Notes under the pieces: model-generated
Told to the model about the DNA's origin: nothing
The model's database searches: none
Seen by the model: the letters and a program-made list of their open reading frames with translations, nothing else
Position numbers and translations under genes: made by a program
NCBI RefSeq assembly: GCF_002284535.1
Contig: NZ_NPKH01000020.1
Location: 868,001-932,000 of the forward strand
DNA from: Mesorhizobium wenxiniae
Lineage (GTDB): Bacteria; Pseudomonadota; Alphaproteobacteria; Rhizobiales; Rhizobiaceae
DNA length: 64,000 nucleotides
Direction of reading: 5' to 3'
Shown here: piece after piece, positions 39,610-48,378 of the stretch
Layout: the number at the start of each line of letters is the position of its first letter
How positions within the stretch are numbered: the first letter of the stretch is position 1

Positions 39610-39810
39610 CGTGTTTCTCCGATTTTCGAGGGCCCCCCGCTGTAACAAAGCTTAACCGTGAGACGAATACAGGCAAGATGCAGCTTGTCGCTTTGGTGGA
39701 CAGTTCCTTTCAGGTCGGCTCCAACAACTGCGAAGCAATAGCGTTGCGGAACGGGATGCATCTCACCGCATTTTTCGTTCAGGATTATAGGTCCATATCG
39801 GGGAAGAACC

Positions 39811-40158
39811 ATGCGCGAAGCCGACAATGACGAAATCGACCTGCGCTGCCCGCAGATCGTTGCCGACAATGCCGCCATGGGCCTCAGGCTGCGCGGCATA
39901 TTTGGTCGCGGCGGCACCGAGGTCGGGGTTGCGCGGGCGACCGAGCTCAAGAACCGCGATAAACTTTCGCCCTCCACCATCCAGCGCATGGTCAGCTATT
40001 TCGCCCGCCATGAGGTCGACAAGAAGGGCCGTAACTTCGGCAGTGAAGAAAACCCGTCGGCCGGTTACATCGCCTGGCTTCTATGGGGCGGCGACGAAGG
40101 CCGCTCCTGGGCGCTCGAGCTCAAGCAGAAGATCGGCAACGCGCCGACTGAGCGATAA
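39811..40158 (+). CDS. Phage-like orphan protein
   Basis: 115 residues. The segment SPSTIQRMVSYFARHEVDK, followed by SAGYIAWLLWGGDEGRSWA, is a motif I recall from phage and prophage proteins of unknown or head-related role. The N-terminal half (CPQIVADNAAMGLRLRGIF) is less familiar. No integrase, portal or capsid gene is nearby, so this may be a domesticated remnant or a phage-independent use of the fold. ATG at 39811 lacks a strong ribosome site. It is expressed away from the LprI-like gene. Confidence 0.65.
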   Translation: MREADNDEIDLRCPQIVADNAAMGLRLRGIFGRGGTEVGVARATELKNRDKLSPSTIQRMVSYFARHEVDKKGRNFGSEENPSAGYIAWLLWGGDEGRSWALELKQKIGNAPTER

Positions 40159-40397
40159 CAAAGCAGTTGGCCTTGGAAACAGGAAGATTCGCGGGCGGGC
40201 GGATCCCGAACCCACCTCGGGACCGGCCGTGGAGCGCGGCTGACACATGCCGGTGCAGCCCCCTCCGACACCTTCCGTTCGTTACCCCGACCGAACGGCG
40301 TGGCAGGGTGTTAGCATTTGCGGATGGCGACCTATGTGAAGCAGTTTCACAACAATACACTTTCCGCAGCGTGAGGGCGGAACCGACCAGAGCCGGG

Positions 40398-40886
40398 CTA
40401 GCCTTCCCAGTCGACTTCGAACATTCCCAGTCGCTCATAGAGCCTGACCGCGGCGGCATTTTCGACCGTGTTGGTTTTGAGATCGACATGCGCAGCGTCC
40501 CGTGCGCGAAAGGCGGCGAAGACGTGCCACATCAGCGCTTCGGCGATGCCTCGGCCGCGCGCCTCGGGATGGACGGCAAGGTCCTTCACGAACGCCCTCG
40601 TCCAGCACAGCGCCGCGCCCGCCAGCCGACCCTTGCTGTCGATGACCAGGTAACACAAGGCAGGGTCGAATTCCGCGTCGCTTGAAATTCGCGGCCACCA
40701 TTCGTCGAACGGCCCGTCGGCGCCATCGTCGAACACGGTGGTCAGCAGCGCATGCAAAGCGAGCGCGTCGGTGGCATCGAAGCCGCGCATGAAAAAACCT
40801 TCCGGCCAGCGCGGCGGAGCAAGCGTGTCGTCGAGGATCTTGCGCAGCCTTATGTCGTTCGGCGCCGGCGGGCGCGGCTCAGGCAT
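40398..40886 (-). CDS. GNAT-family N-acetyltransferase
   Basis: 162 residues. The acetyl-CoA motif is VKDLAVHPEARGRGIAEAL (Q/RxxGxG/A as RGRGIA), followed by VDLKTNTVENAAAVRLYERLG, typical of the fold. The substrate is unknown. It begins 5 bp after the lytic transglycosylase stop, so the two genes are probably cotranscribed. Confidence 0.87.
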   Translation of the reverse strand: MPEPRPPAPNDIRLRKILDDTLAPPRWPEGFFMRGFDATDALALHALLTTVFDDGADGPFDEWWPRISSDAEFDPALCYLVIDSKGRLAGAALCWTRAFVKDLAVHPEARGRGIAEALMWHVFAAFRARDAAHVDLKTNTVENAAAVRLYERLGMFEVDWEG

Positions 40887-40891
40887 GGTGT

Positions 40892-41755
40892 TCAGGCATC
40901 GGGCTGCAGGCGACGGCGGCCGCGGTCGCGGCCAAGGCCGGTTTCTTCCAGCATGCCCTTGCGCCTGGCGTCGTAATAATAGCCGCTCTGGTAGAGGCGG
41001 TCGGCGCGCTTGGCGTTACCGCCGGCCACCAGCCAGGCGCCGCGCAGATATTTCACCGCATATTTCAGATTAGTCTCGGCGTCGAACAACCCGCTCGCCG
41101 GCCCGTCATAGCCCATGCCGCGCGCCGTCGCATGCTTGATCTGCATCAGCCCCCAATGGCCGCGATTGTAGGCCTTGGGATTGAAGGTGCTCTCGCGGCT
41201 GACGACACGGCGCACCAGATCGACCGGCACCTCGTAGAGGACGGCATATTTCTCGATCAGCCGTTCGATCTCGCCGCGCGGTCCCGCCGAATACTCTTTG
41301 GCAGGGCTGGTCGAAAGCAGGGCGGATGGGTCGTCAGGCGCGACATAGGCGGCCTGCTGAACGCCGGGCATCGTCTTGCCTGTCTCGCCGGTGACCGGCA
41401 TGGCGACAGCGGCCGTCGCATAGACAGGTGCTGCGCCGGCTGGGGCGGCACCGGCCGTCATGGCTGCAGGTGCAGTTGCGGCCAGCGGGGTCGGTCCGGC
41501 AAAGGCTGCTGGCTGGACGGGCGTCGCGGCGGGGTCGACGGCCAGCGCCACCGCCTGGACAGGCGCGATGCCGGACGATTCCGGCAGCACCGAAACCGTG
41601 TCGGGCAGAGCCAGCGTAAAGCCGGCATCAGCGCCCGCGGCGGCGGTTTCAGTCAGGGAAGGCACGGCCTTCGTCTGCGAGGTCGAGCTGCAGCCGCTGA
41701 GACCGGCCGCAGCGAGCATCACGCCGATCGCGGGAAAAATGATTTTTGCTGGCAA
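40892..41755 (-). CDS. Lytic transglycosylase lipoprotein
   Basis: About 287 residues. A lipoprotein signal ends in a lipobox (AAGLSGC, then SSTS), followed by a long Ala/Pro/Val-rich linker (about residues 25-150) and an SLT domain with the catalytic Glu in VSRESTFNPKAYN and the GLMQI motif. It cleaves peptidoglycan glycan strands. Start is uncertain: TTG at 41755 gives a normal lipoprotein N-terminus; the frame stays open far upstream. It is divergent from the methylguanine methyltransferase gene. Confidence 0.85.
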   Translation of the reverse strand: MPAKIIFPAIGVMLAAAGLSGCSSTSQTKAVPSLTETAAAGADAGFTLALPDTVSVLPESSGIAPVQAVALAVDPAATPVQPAAFAGPTPLAATAPAAMTAGAAPAGAAPVYATAAVAMPVTGETGKTMPGVQQAAYVAPDDPSALLSTSPAKEYSAGPRGEIERLIEKYAVLYEVPVDLVRRVVSRESTFNPKAYNRGHWGLMQIKHATARGMGYDGPASGLFDAETNLKYAVKYLRGAWLVAGGNAKRADRLYQSGYYYDARRKGMLEETGLGRDRGRRRLQPDA

Positions 41756-41935
41756 GCCGCGCTCGGGTCCGGTTCGTCTGTTAAGAAAGTCCTTACACCA
41801 GCGCCTTTCCCCCGGCAATCCGCAGCCTGTTGTGGACTTCGAATGATTTTCGGGTGGCAACAGCAACCTGAAAATGCGATATCTCGTTCTCGATATGTAC
41901 TGGATTCCCATCCGTTTCTGCGGAAGGAGCACATC

Positions 41936-42505
41936 ATGGAAAGCACCTCTCAGGCCACCGCCGGCCACGCGGTCTTCGAAACCGCGATCGGCTTCATGGG
42001 GATCGCCTGGAGCGAGGCCGGACTGACGAGGCTTTGCCTGCCCCAACGCAACCGCGACGCGGTGGAACGCCGGCTGCTGCGCCACGCCGGCAGCGCCGGT
42101 TCGAGCGCCCAACCGCAATGGGTTACCGAGCTGATCGGGTCGATACAGGCCTATGCAGCCGGCGAAGACATCGATTTCTCCGGTGTGCCGGTCGATCTCA
42201 CCGGCGTCGACGATTTCCGCCTCGCCATCTACGACGCGGCGCGCAAGCTCGCCTTCGGCGAGACCACCACCTATGGCGAACTGGCCAAGCGCGCCGGCCA
42301 TGCTGGGCTGGCGCGTGAGACGGGTGCGGCGCTCGGCGCCAACCCGGTGCCGCTGGTCATCCCTTGCCACCGCATTCTTGCCGCCGGCGGCAAGATCGGC
42401 GGTTTTTCTGCGCCGGGCGGCTCGACCACCAAGGGAAAGATGCTGGCGATGGAAGGCGTGCGTGTCGGCCCGCCGCCGCCGGCGCAGGTATCATTCGGAT
42501 TCTGA
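41936..42505 (+). CDS. ogt: Methylated-DNA-protein cysteine methyltransferase
   Basis: 189 residues with the alkyl-acceptor motif VIPCHRILA (Cys about residue 143), preceded by the helix-turn-helix region TTTYGELAKRAGH and followed by GGFSAPGG. It repairs O6-alkylguanine by suicide transfer to Cys. GGAAGGAGCACATC before the ATG at 41936 fixes the start. The N-terminal domain is short and divergent, as in Ogt proteins. The Ada activator domain is absent. Confidence 0.92.
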   Translation: MESTSQATAGHAVFETAIGFMGIAWSEAGLTRLCLPQRNRDAVERRLLRHAGSAGSSAQPQWVTELIGSIQAYAAGEDIDFSGVPVDLTGVDDFRLAIYDAARKLAFGETTTYGELAKRAGHAGLARETGAALGANPVPLVIPCHRILAAGGKIGGFSAPGGSTTKGKMLAMEGVRVGPPPPAQVSFGF

Positions 42506-42511
42506 GCCTTG

Positions 42512-42838
42512 CTAGTCCGGAAAGATGCGCCGGCGGAAACGCCGGTCTGTGTCCACCCGCTTGCATTTGTAGACGATGCAGGACTTCGTATCGGCGCTTG
42601 GCACTGACGCCCGTGCCCTGACCTCCCCCATGTTGCAGAAACCCTGGCTCCGCACATAGCGGTCGTAGAGCGGCAGCCCCGGCGTGCGCGTCGACTGGTA
42701 ACGCAGGATGACGGCGCCTTCTCGCGCGATCGTCGCCCGCACTCTGCCGCAGCTCATGCGGCTCGGATCGTAGCGCGAGATCGCCTGCGCCTCGGCGGCC
42801 ATCAGCGTCAGGCAGGCGGCAAGCAGAACAGCTTTCAT
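42512..42838 (-). CDS. Small secreted hypothetical protein with conserved Cys
   Basis: 108 residues: signal peptide (KAVLLAACLTLMAAEAQA) and a mature part with Cys in SRMSCGRVRATIAREG, SQGFCNMGEV and SCIVYKCKR, which could form two disulfides. Basic C-terminus. No family recognised; similar small proteins occur in rhizobia. GGGAGAGGACC before the ATG at 42838 is a strong ribosome site. It converges on ogt with a 6-bp gap. Confidence 0.75.
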   Translation of the reverse strand: MKAVLLAACLTLMAAEAQAISRYDPSRMSCGRVRATIAREGAVILRYQSTRTPGLPLYDRYVRSQGFCNMGEVRARASVPSADTKSCIVYKCKRVDTDRRFRRRIFPD

Positions 42839-43002
42839 GGTCCTCTCCCAAAACAGGACCTGACGCCCGAAGGCGGCACGATCCTTCCCCGCAACGTGCG
42901 CGACAGGCGATGCGAACCTCCGCAACGCGCGACGTTGCAAGGCTTTCACGCGATTGGGGCGGCCGTTGGGCAGCGCCGCATCAGCGCCTTTTTCGTACCG
43001 TC

Positions 43003-43031
43003 TTGTTTTTTGCGGAGAAGCGGACTATATG
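43003..43031 (+). promoter_or_regulatory. Candidate cspA promoter and long leader
   Basis: TTGTTT (43003-43008), a 17-base spacer and TATATG (43026-43031). The start would be near 43038, giving a 5' UTR of about 130 nt, as usual for cold-shock genes whose leaders fold in a temperature-dependent way. Confidence 0.55.
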
Positions 43032-43168
43032 AGGTCCATTGATATTTCGGCCGATCGATCCGGGCCTCGCGATATTCGCGTTTGCTGACGTCTATCTCCA
43101 AAATCTCGATACAAACCGGCTGGACTTCGGTTCGGTCAAGCTAAAGCAAACGTATAAGGACTATCGAA

Positions 43169-43381
43169 ATGGCAACAGGTACGGTCAAGTGGTTTAATTC
43201 CACCAAGGGTTTCGGCTTCATCCAGCCTGACAGCGGCGGCGCGGACGTTTTCGTCCACATCTCCGCAGTCGAGCGCGCTGGGCTGTCGACCCTGGTCGAA
43301 GGCCAGAAGATCAACTTCGAGATCGAGCAGGACCGCCGCACTGGCAAGTCGTCCGCTGGATCTCTGAGCAAGGCAGCCTGA
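43169..43381 (+). CDS. cspA: CspA-family cold-shock protein
   Basis: 70 residues: the cold-shock OB fold with RNP1 (KGFGFIQ) and RNP2 (DVFVHIS) single-strand binding motifs. RNA chaperone that melts structure in mRNA at low temperature. It is the usual length. Long 5' leader upstream and strong terminator downstream. Confidence 0.95.
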   Translation: MATGTVKWFNSTKGFGFIQPDSGGADVFVHISAVERAGLSTLVEGQKINFEIEQDRRTGKSSAGSLSKAA

Positions 43382-43700
43382 TTTTGCGAATGGCGCGCGC
43401 CGGGCGATAGCTCGGGGCGCGCGGCAAGTCACGGATGTACTGACGGTCGCGCGAGAAGCGCACCGGAGCGAAAAACCCCGACAAGCCGAAGCAGCAGATT
43501 GCTGCCGGCCCGGACCAAACGCTCCCGATCAGGCTTCCAAGCATGGAAGGCGGGATTTTGTCCCGCCTTTTTGCTGTTCGGATTCCATCTCTGTTCGGTT
43601 TTCGTGTCCCGGCCGAAGGCCGCAAGCCCCGCCGGGCGTTGCGCCTTTTGGTGCGTCCTGCCCGGAGCGAGCCGCGAAGCGGCGACGAGTGAGGACGGTA
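43382..43700. other. cspA 3' region
   Basis: 319 bp between convergent cspA and the GST gene. It holds the terminator at 43547-43572; the remaining sequence shows no credible gene. Confidence 0.5.
43547..43572 (+). terminator. Rho-independent terminator
   Basis: AAGGCGGGA pairs with TCCCGCCTT around a five-base loop and continues in T. It lies 166 bases after the cspA stop. Confidence 0.85.
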
Positions 43701-44312
43701 CTACCCCAGCCACTCCATGGGCACATGCCCCGGATCAGCCTCCACTCGTTTCAGCCAAGCCGCCACCGCCGGATAGGCGTCGAGCTGAAAACCGCCCATC
43801 TCGGCCGTATGCGTATAGGCGTAGAGCGCGATGTCGGCGACGCTCAATGCCTCACCGGCAAAGAACGCACTGCCCGCCAGATGCTTGTTCATTACGCCGA
43901 GCGCCTTGTTGCCGCGCTCCAGCGTCACCGCCAGCCGTTCCGGCGTCGCATCCTTGGCCCGTTCGGGAAAGGTGAGCAGCGCCTTGCGCACCGCGATATA
44001 GGGTTCGTGGCTGTACTGCTCGAAGAACAGCCACTGATAGGCCAGCGCCCGCTCGTATCTGTCGGCCGGCAGGAACCGCGTGCCTTCGGCGAGGTAAAGC
44101 AGGATGGCGTTGGATTCGGCAAGCCGCCTGCCGTCGTCGAGCTCGAGCAGCGGCACCATGGCGTTCGGGTTCTTGGCGACATAGGCGGGCTTGCGCGTGT
44201 CGCCGGTGTGCGAGCTCACCTCGACATTGGTGAAAGGGATGCCGAGCTTGGCCATCAACAGCCGCGGCTTGTAGCAATTGCCGCTATCGATCATTCCATA
44301 GAGTGTGGTCAT
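43701..44312 (-). CDS. Glutathione S-transferase family protein
   Basis: 203 residues. The N-terminal thioredoxin-fold domain (LYGMIDSGNCYKPRLLMAKLG, then NAMVPLLELDDGRRLAESNAIL) carries the Val-Pro cis-proline loop and the Glu-Ser pair for glutathione. An all-helical C-terminal domain follows (LSVADIALYAYTHTAEMGGF). The substrate is unknown. GGGAGCAAAA before the ATG at 44312 favours this start over one four codons upstream. Confidence 0.9.
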   Translation of the reverse strand: MTTLYGMIDSGNCYKPRLLMAKLGIPFTNVEVSSHTGDTRKPAYVAKNPNAMVPLLELDDGRRLAESNAILLYLAEGTRFLPADRYERALAYQWLFFEQYSHEPYIAVRKALLTFPERAKDATPERLAVTLERGNKALGVMNKHLAGSAFFAGEALSVADIALYAYTHTAEMGGFQLDAYPAVAAWLKRVEADPGHVPMEWLG

Positions 44313-44424
44313 TTTTGCTCCCATCGCCGCTCCCCCTCGGGAGCCGCCTTACCGGCAATTATCCTGGCAGCGAGGGCTTATTCCAGTGATTTGTTTTGGC
44401 GCAACCATCAGCGCCGCTGATAGA

Positions 44425-45279
44425 TCACCCAAACAACGGCACGACGTTGTTGTCTCTGCCAAGCAGCCTGTCGATGGGCAGCGGCTCCTCGTCGAAGTTC
44501 GTGCCGGCCAGCGCCGGGCGGGCAAGGTAAAAACCCTGCATCAGGTCGACGCCGCCGTCGAGTGCCACGCGCAGATGCGTGGATTGCTCGATGCCTTCGA
44601 CCAGCACCTTGGTGCCGCGGTCGTGCAACGCGGAGACCAGCGGCCGGAAAAACCGTTCGGCGGCGGCATGGCGACAGAATTCCGCGAACCAGGTGCCGTC
44701 GATCTTGACGATGTCGGGCCGGACAAGCGCAACCCGCTCTTCCGTCGAATGCCCGGTACCGAAATCGTCGATGGCGATGCGGATGCCGTCACGCCGCATC
44801 TCGCGCGCCAGGCTGACGAGCACCTTGTCGTCGGCCGCCTGTTCGGTGATTTCGCAGACCAGCATGCCGGGGTACAGATCGAACTCGGCGAGATGCCTGG
44901 TCATCAGCCTGATCTCAGCCAGCGCTCGCCCGGGGTCATCGTTGATCAGCGGATTGTAGTTGAAGAATAGGTCGAGCCCGTCGACGCCGATGTTGCGGAA
45001 GTTCCGGAGATGCAGCACCCGGCACATCGTCTCGACGAACAGGCGATCCGCCACGGGTACGCCCTCGAAAAATACGCGTGGCGCGACCGACCTGCCGGCG
45101 CGGTGCGGCTCGATCAGGCCTTCGACCGCGACGGCCTTCAAAAAGCTGCCGCGCGGCGCGAAGATCGGCTGGTAGGCGCTCCTCAGCCGGAACGCGCCAT
45201 AGACGCCGTATTCGATACCGACCTCGTCGGCAAAGATTGCCTCGCCGACATTGCGCCGCCTGTCGGGCCGCCCGGTCAT
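44425..45279 (-). CDS. EAL-domain cyclic di-GMP phosphodiesterase
   Basis: 284 residues, an EAL domain alone. Catalytic and metal residues appear intact: EGL for the signature ExL, Asn in FFNYNP, Glu in VCEITE, IDDFGTG, VKID, VEGIE and MQGF. It probably hydrolyses c-di-GMP in the cytoplasm. There is no sensor domain or membrane helix. Its start overlaps the end of the upstream EAL gene by four bases (ATGA), so translation is coupled. Confidence 0.9.
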   Translation of the reverse strand: MTGRPDRRRNVGEAIFADEVGIEYGVYGAFRLRSAYQPIFAPRGSFLKAVAVEGLIEPHRAGRSVAPRVFFEGVPVADRLFVETMCRVLHLRNFRNIGVDGLDLFFNYNPLINDDPGRALAEIRLMTRHLAEFDLYPGMLVCEITEQAADDKVLVSLAREMRRDGIRIAIDDFGTGHSTEERVALVRPDIVKIDGTWFAEFCRHAAAERFFRPLVSALHDRGTKVLVEGIEQSTHLRVALDGGVDLMQGFYLARPALAGTNFDEEPLPIDRLLGRDNNVVPLFG

Positions 45280-46169
45280 GGTACCACCTTGCGTCCGAAA
45301 GCCCGTTTCGGCCTCGGCGAAGGCGAGACAGTCGCAGGCACCTCGTCGGCATCGGGCACTGCCACCGGCATCTGCCTGTCCTTGCCGAAGACGTGAAAGC
45401 TGGTCGGCGCAAGCTCCGGGCGCGCCAGCGCGAATCCCTGCACCATCGAGGCTCCCGATTTTTCAGCCAGTTCAAGCTGCCAGCTCTCCTCGATGCCCTC
45501 GAACACGGTGCGGATGCCTTGCTGTTCGAAACTTGCCACCATGGCGGTCAGCAGTGCGAAACCGGCGCCGGACTCCATCAGTTGCATGAGCCAGTGGGCA
45601 TCGAATTTGACGATGTCCGGCCTGAGCTCCTTGATGCGGTTGATGTCGGACTCGTCGGCGCCGTAGTCGTCGACCGCTATGCGAAATCCGTTGGCCCTGA
45701 GTGCCTCGACGAAATTGTAGAGCGTTTCCTGCGACGCCGATTTCTGCTCGGTCACCTCGCAGACGACCCGGTTCGCATCGATCTCAGCCTCATGCAGCAC
45801 CAGCCGCATGTCGCGCAGCGCCTTGTCGGCGATGCTGCGATCGGTGAACACCGACGGATCGAAGTTAATGAAAATGAATGCCTCTTGCGGCAGGCAGGCG
45901 CCGGCGTTCAAAAGATGCAGCGTCCTTGTCAGCGCCTCGATGTGCAGGCGGTCGACCGTTGGACAGGTGTTGAAAAAGCTCACCGGCGACTGCGGCTCGC
46001 CGTCGCGGAACGGCCGGATCAGCCCCTCGAATCCGGTGACGGACAATTTGCCGTTGCTGAAGGCGAAGATCGGCTGGAAAGCGCTCTGCAGCGTATAGAT
46101 GCCCCAGACACCGCTGGCGGTGCCGTCGTCATGACGGACGATATGGTCATGCCCGATGCTGCGCGACAC
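45276..46169 (-). CDS. EAL-domain cyclic di-GMP phosphodiesterase
   Basis: 297 residues, related to the downstream EAL protein and probably an old duplicate. Residues kept: FEGL, Asn in INFDP, VCEVTE, VKFD, FEGIE and VQGF. The loop-6 motif is VDDYGAD in place of DDFGTG, which may change activity or dimer coupling. A basic C-terminal tail (PSPRPKRAFGRK) is extra. First gene of a two-gene operon. Confidence 0.88.
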   Translation of the reverse strand: MSRSIGHDHIVRHDDGTASGVWGIYTLQSAFQPIFAFSNGKLSVTGFEGLIRPFRDGEPQSPVSFFNTCPTVDRLHIEALTRTLHLLNAGACLPQEAFIFINFDPSVFTDRSIADKALRDMRLVLHEAEIDANRVVCEVTEQKSASQETLYNFVEALRANGFRIAVDDYGADESDINRIKELRPDIVKFDAHWLMQLMESGAGFALLTAMVASFEQQGIRTVFEGIEESWQLELAEKSGASMVQGFALARPELAPTSFHVFGKDRQMPVAVPDADEVPATVSPSPRPKRAFGRKVVP

Positions 46170-46339
46170 GGTTCCTCGCTCTGCGAGACTGGCGGAATGG
46201 ATCGTGATCCAGCCACTCGGGGTTTTACCGCGTGTAGGTGAATTTATTGTTGCCGAATTTGCCGGGGATTTGAGATCTGGCTCATCCGACAGTGCTTGCG
46301 CTTGGCGGAATGATGCGACATGAGAAGCGCCGCGGTTAG

Positions 46340-47578
<1,239 letters not shown>

Positions 47579-47595
47579 TCAGGCGCATCTCGAAC

Positions 47596-47624
47596 ACCAA
47601 ACCCGGCTCGCGGTCGGGTTTGGT
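47596..47624. terminator. Terminator between convergent genes
   Basis: ACCAAACCCG pairs perfectly with CGGGTTTGGT around a nine-base loop, 18 bases after aatA and 14 bases from the stop of the cupin gene. It may serve both directions, although the T tract is weak. Confidence 0.7.
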
Positions 47625-47637
47625 GGGCTCAAAAGCC

Positions 47638-48033
47638 TCAGCCGCCATACTGCTCGTCTGTCACCATTTCCAGCCAGTCGGCATGGACGTCGTCGAGCGC
47701 CTCCTGCATGGCTATATGCGCCATCGCCGATTTTGGACCGGCGCCGTGCCAATGCTTTTCATCAGGAGCGAACGAAATGACGTCGCCGGCCCTGATCGCC
47801 TGTACCGGCTCGCCCCAGCTTTGCGCGAGGCCGGCGCCTGATATGACATAGAGCGTCTGGCCCAGCGGATGCGTATGCCAGTGGGTACGCGCGCCGGGCT
47901 CGAAACTGACCATGATGGCGCGCAGCCGCGCTGGCGCTTCCTTCTCGATGATTGGCGTCTGCCACACGCGGCCGGTGAAGTACTTTTCCGGCGCAATGGC
48001 GGTCGGCACGCTGCCGCAGGCAATGATCTTCAT
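47638..48033 (-). CDS. Cupin-domain protein (mandelonitrile-lyase-like)
   Basis: 131 residues, a single cupin barrel with metal-binding THWHTHPLGQTLYVISG and the second motif GDVISFAPDEKHWHGA. The order resembles the small manganese cupins with hydroxynitrile lyase activity described in Granulicella, but natural substrates of these proteins are unknown. Cytoplasmic, no signal peptide. Converges on aatA. Confidence 0.87.
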   Translation of the reverse strand: MKIIACGSVPTAIAPEKYFTGRVWQTPIIEKEAPARLRAIMVSFEPGARTHWHTHPLGQTLYVISGAGLAQSWGEPVQAIRAGDVISFAPDEKHWHGAGPKSAMAHIAMQEALDDVHADWLEMVTDEQYGG

Positions 48034-48378
48034 CGTCGCGAGTCCTCAGGCTGACGGCGGATCGGTCGGCGACGGCCGTTCCTTTTTGTCGCAAGAAGCG
48101 GGCACTTTCGTCCGATAACCATCACGGCGCAACCGCTTTTGCGGCTGTTCGGCGACGGGCTTTGTTACGGGATTTGATGGGAGGCTGGGCTCGCATCCGA
48201 CGGCTTCGCCGATCAGGGCTCAACATCCACGACATCAGGCGATCCTCAAATCCCTTGCCCTCCCGGCTAACCCGTGGGACGATGCCTTTGGGTAGGTGGC
48301 AAACTGAAAAAAGCCCCGCCCGCGACGGTCGACAGGCCGGCCGCCGCTCCCAGGGAAACGCCTGAGTGGAGGTCAGTC
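48034..48378. other. Intergenic region upstream of the EF-G paralogue
   Basis: 345 bp between the divergent cupin and EF-G-like genes. No credible gene, and no clear promoter pair or repeat was recognised. Confidence 0.4.
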
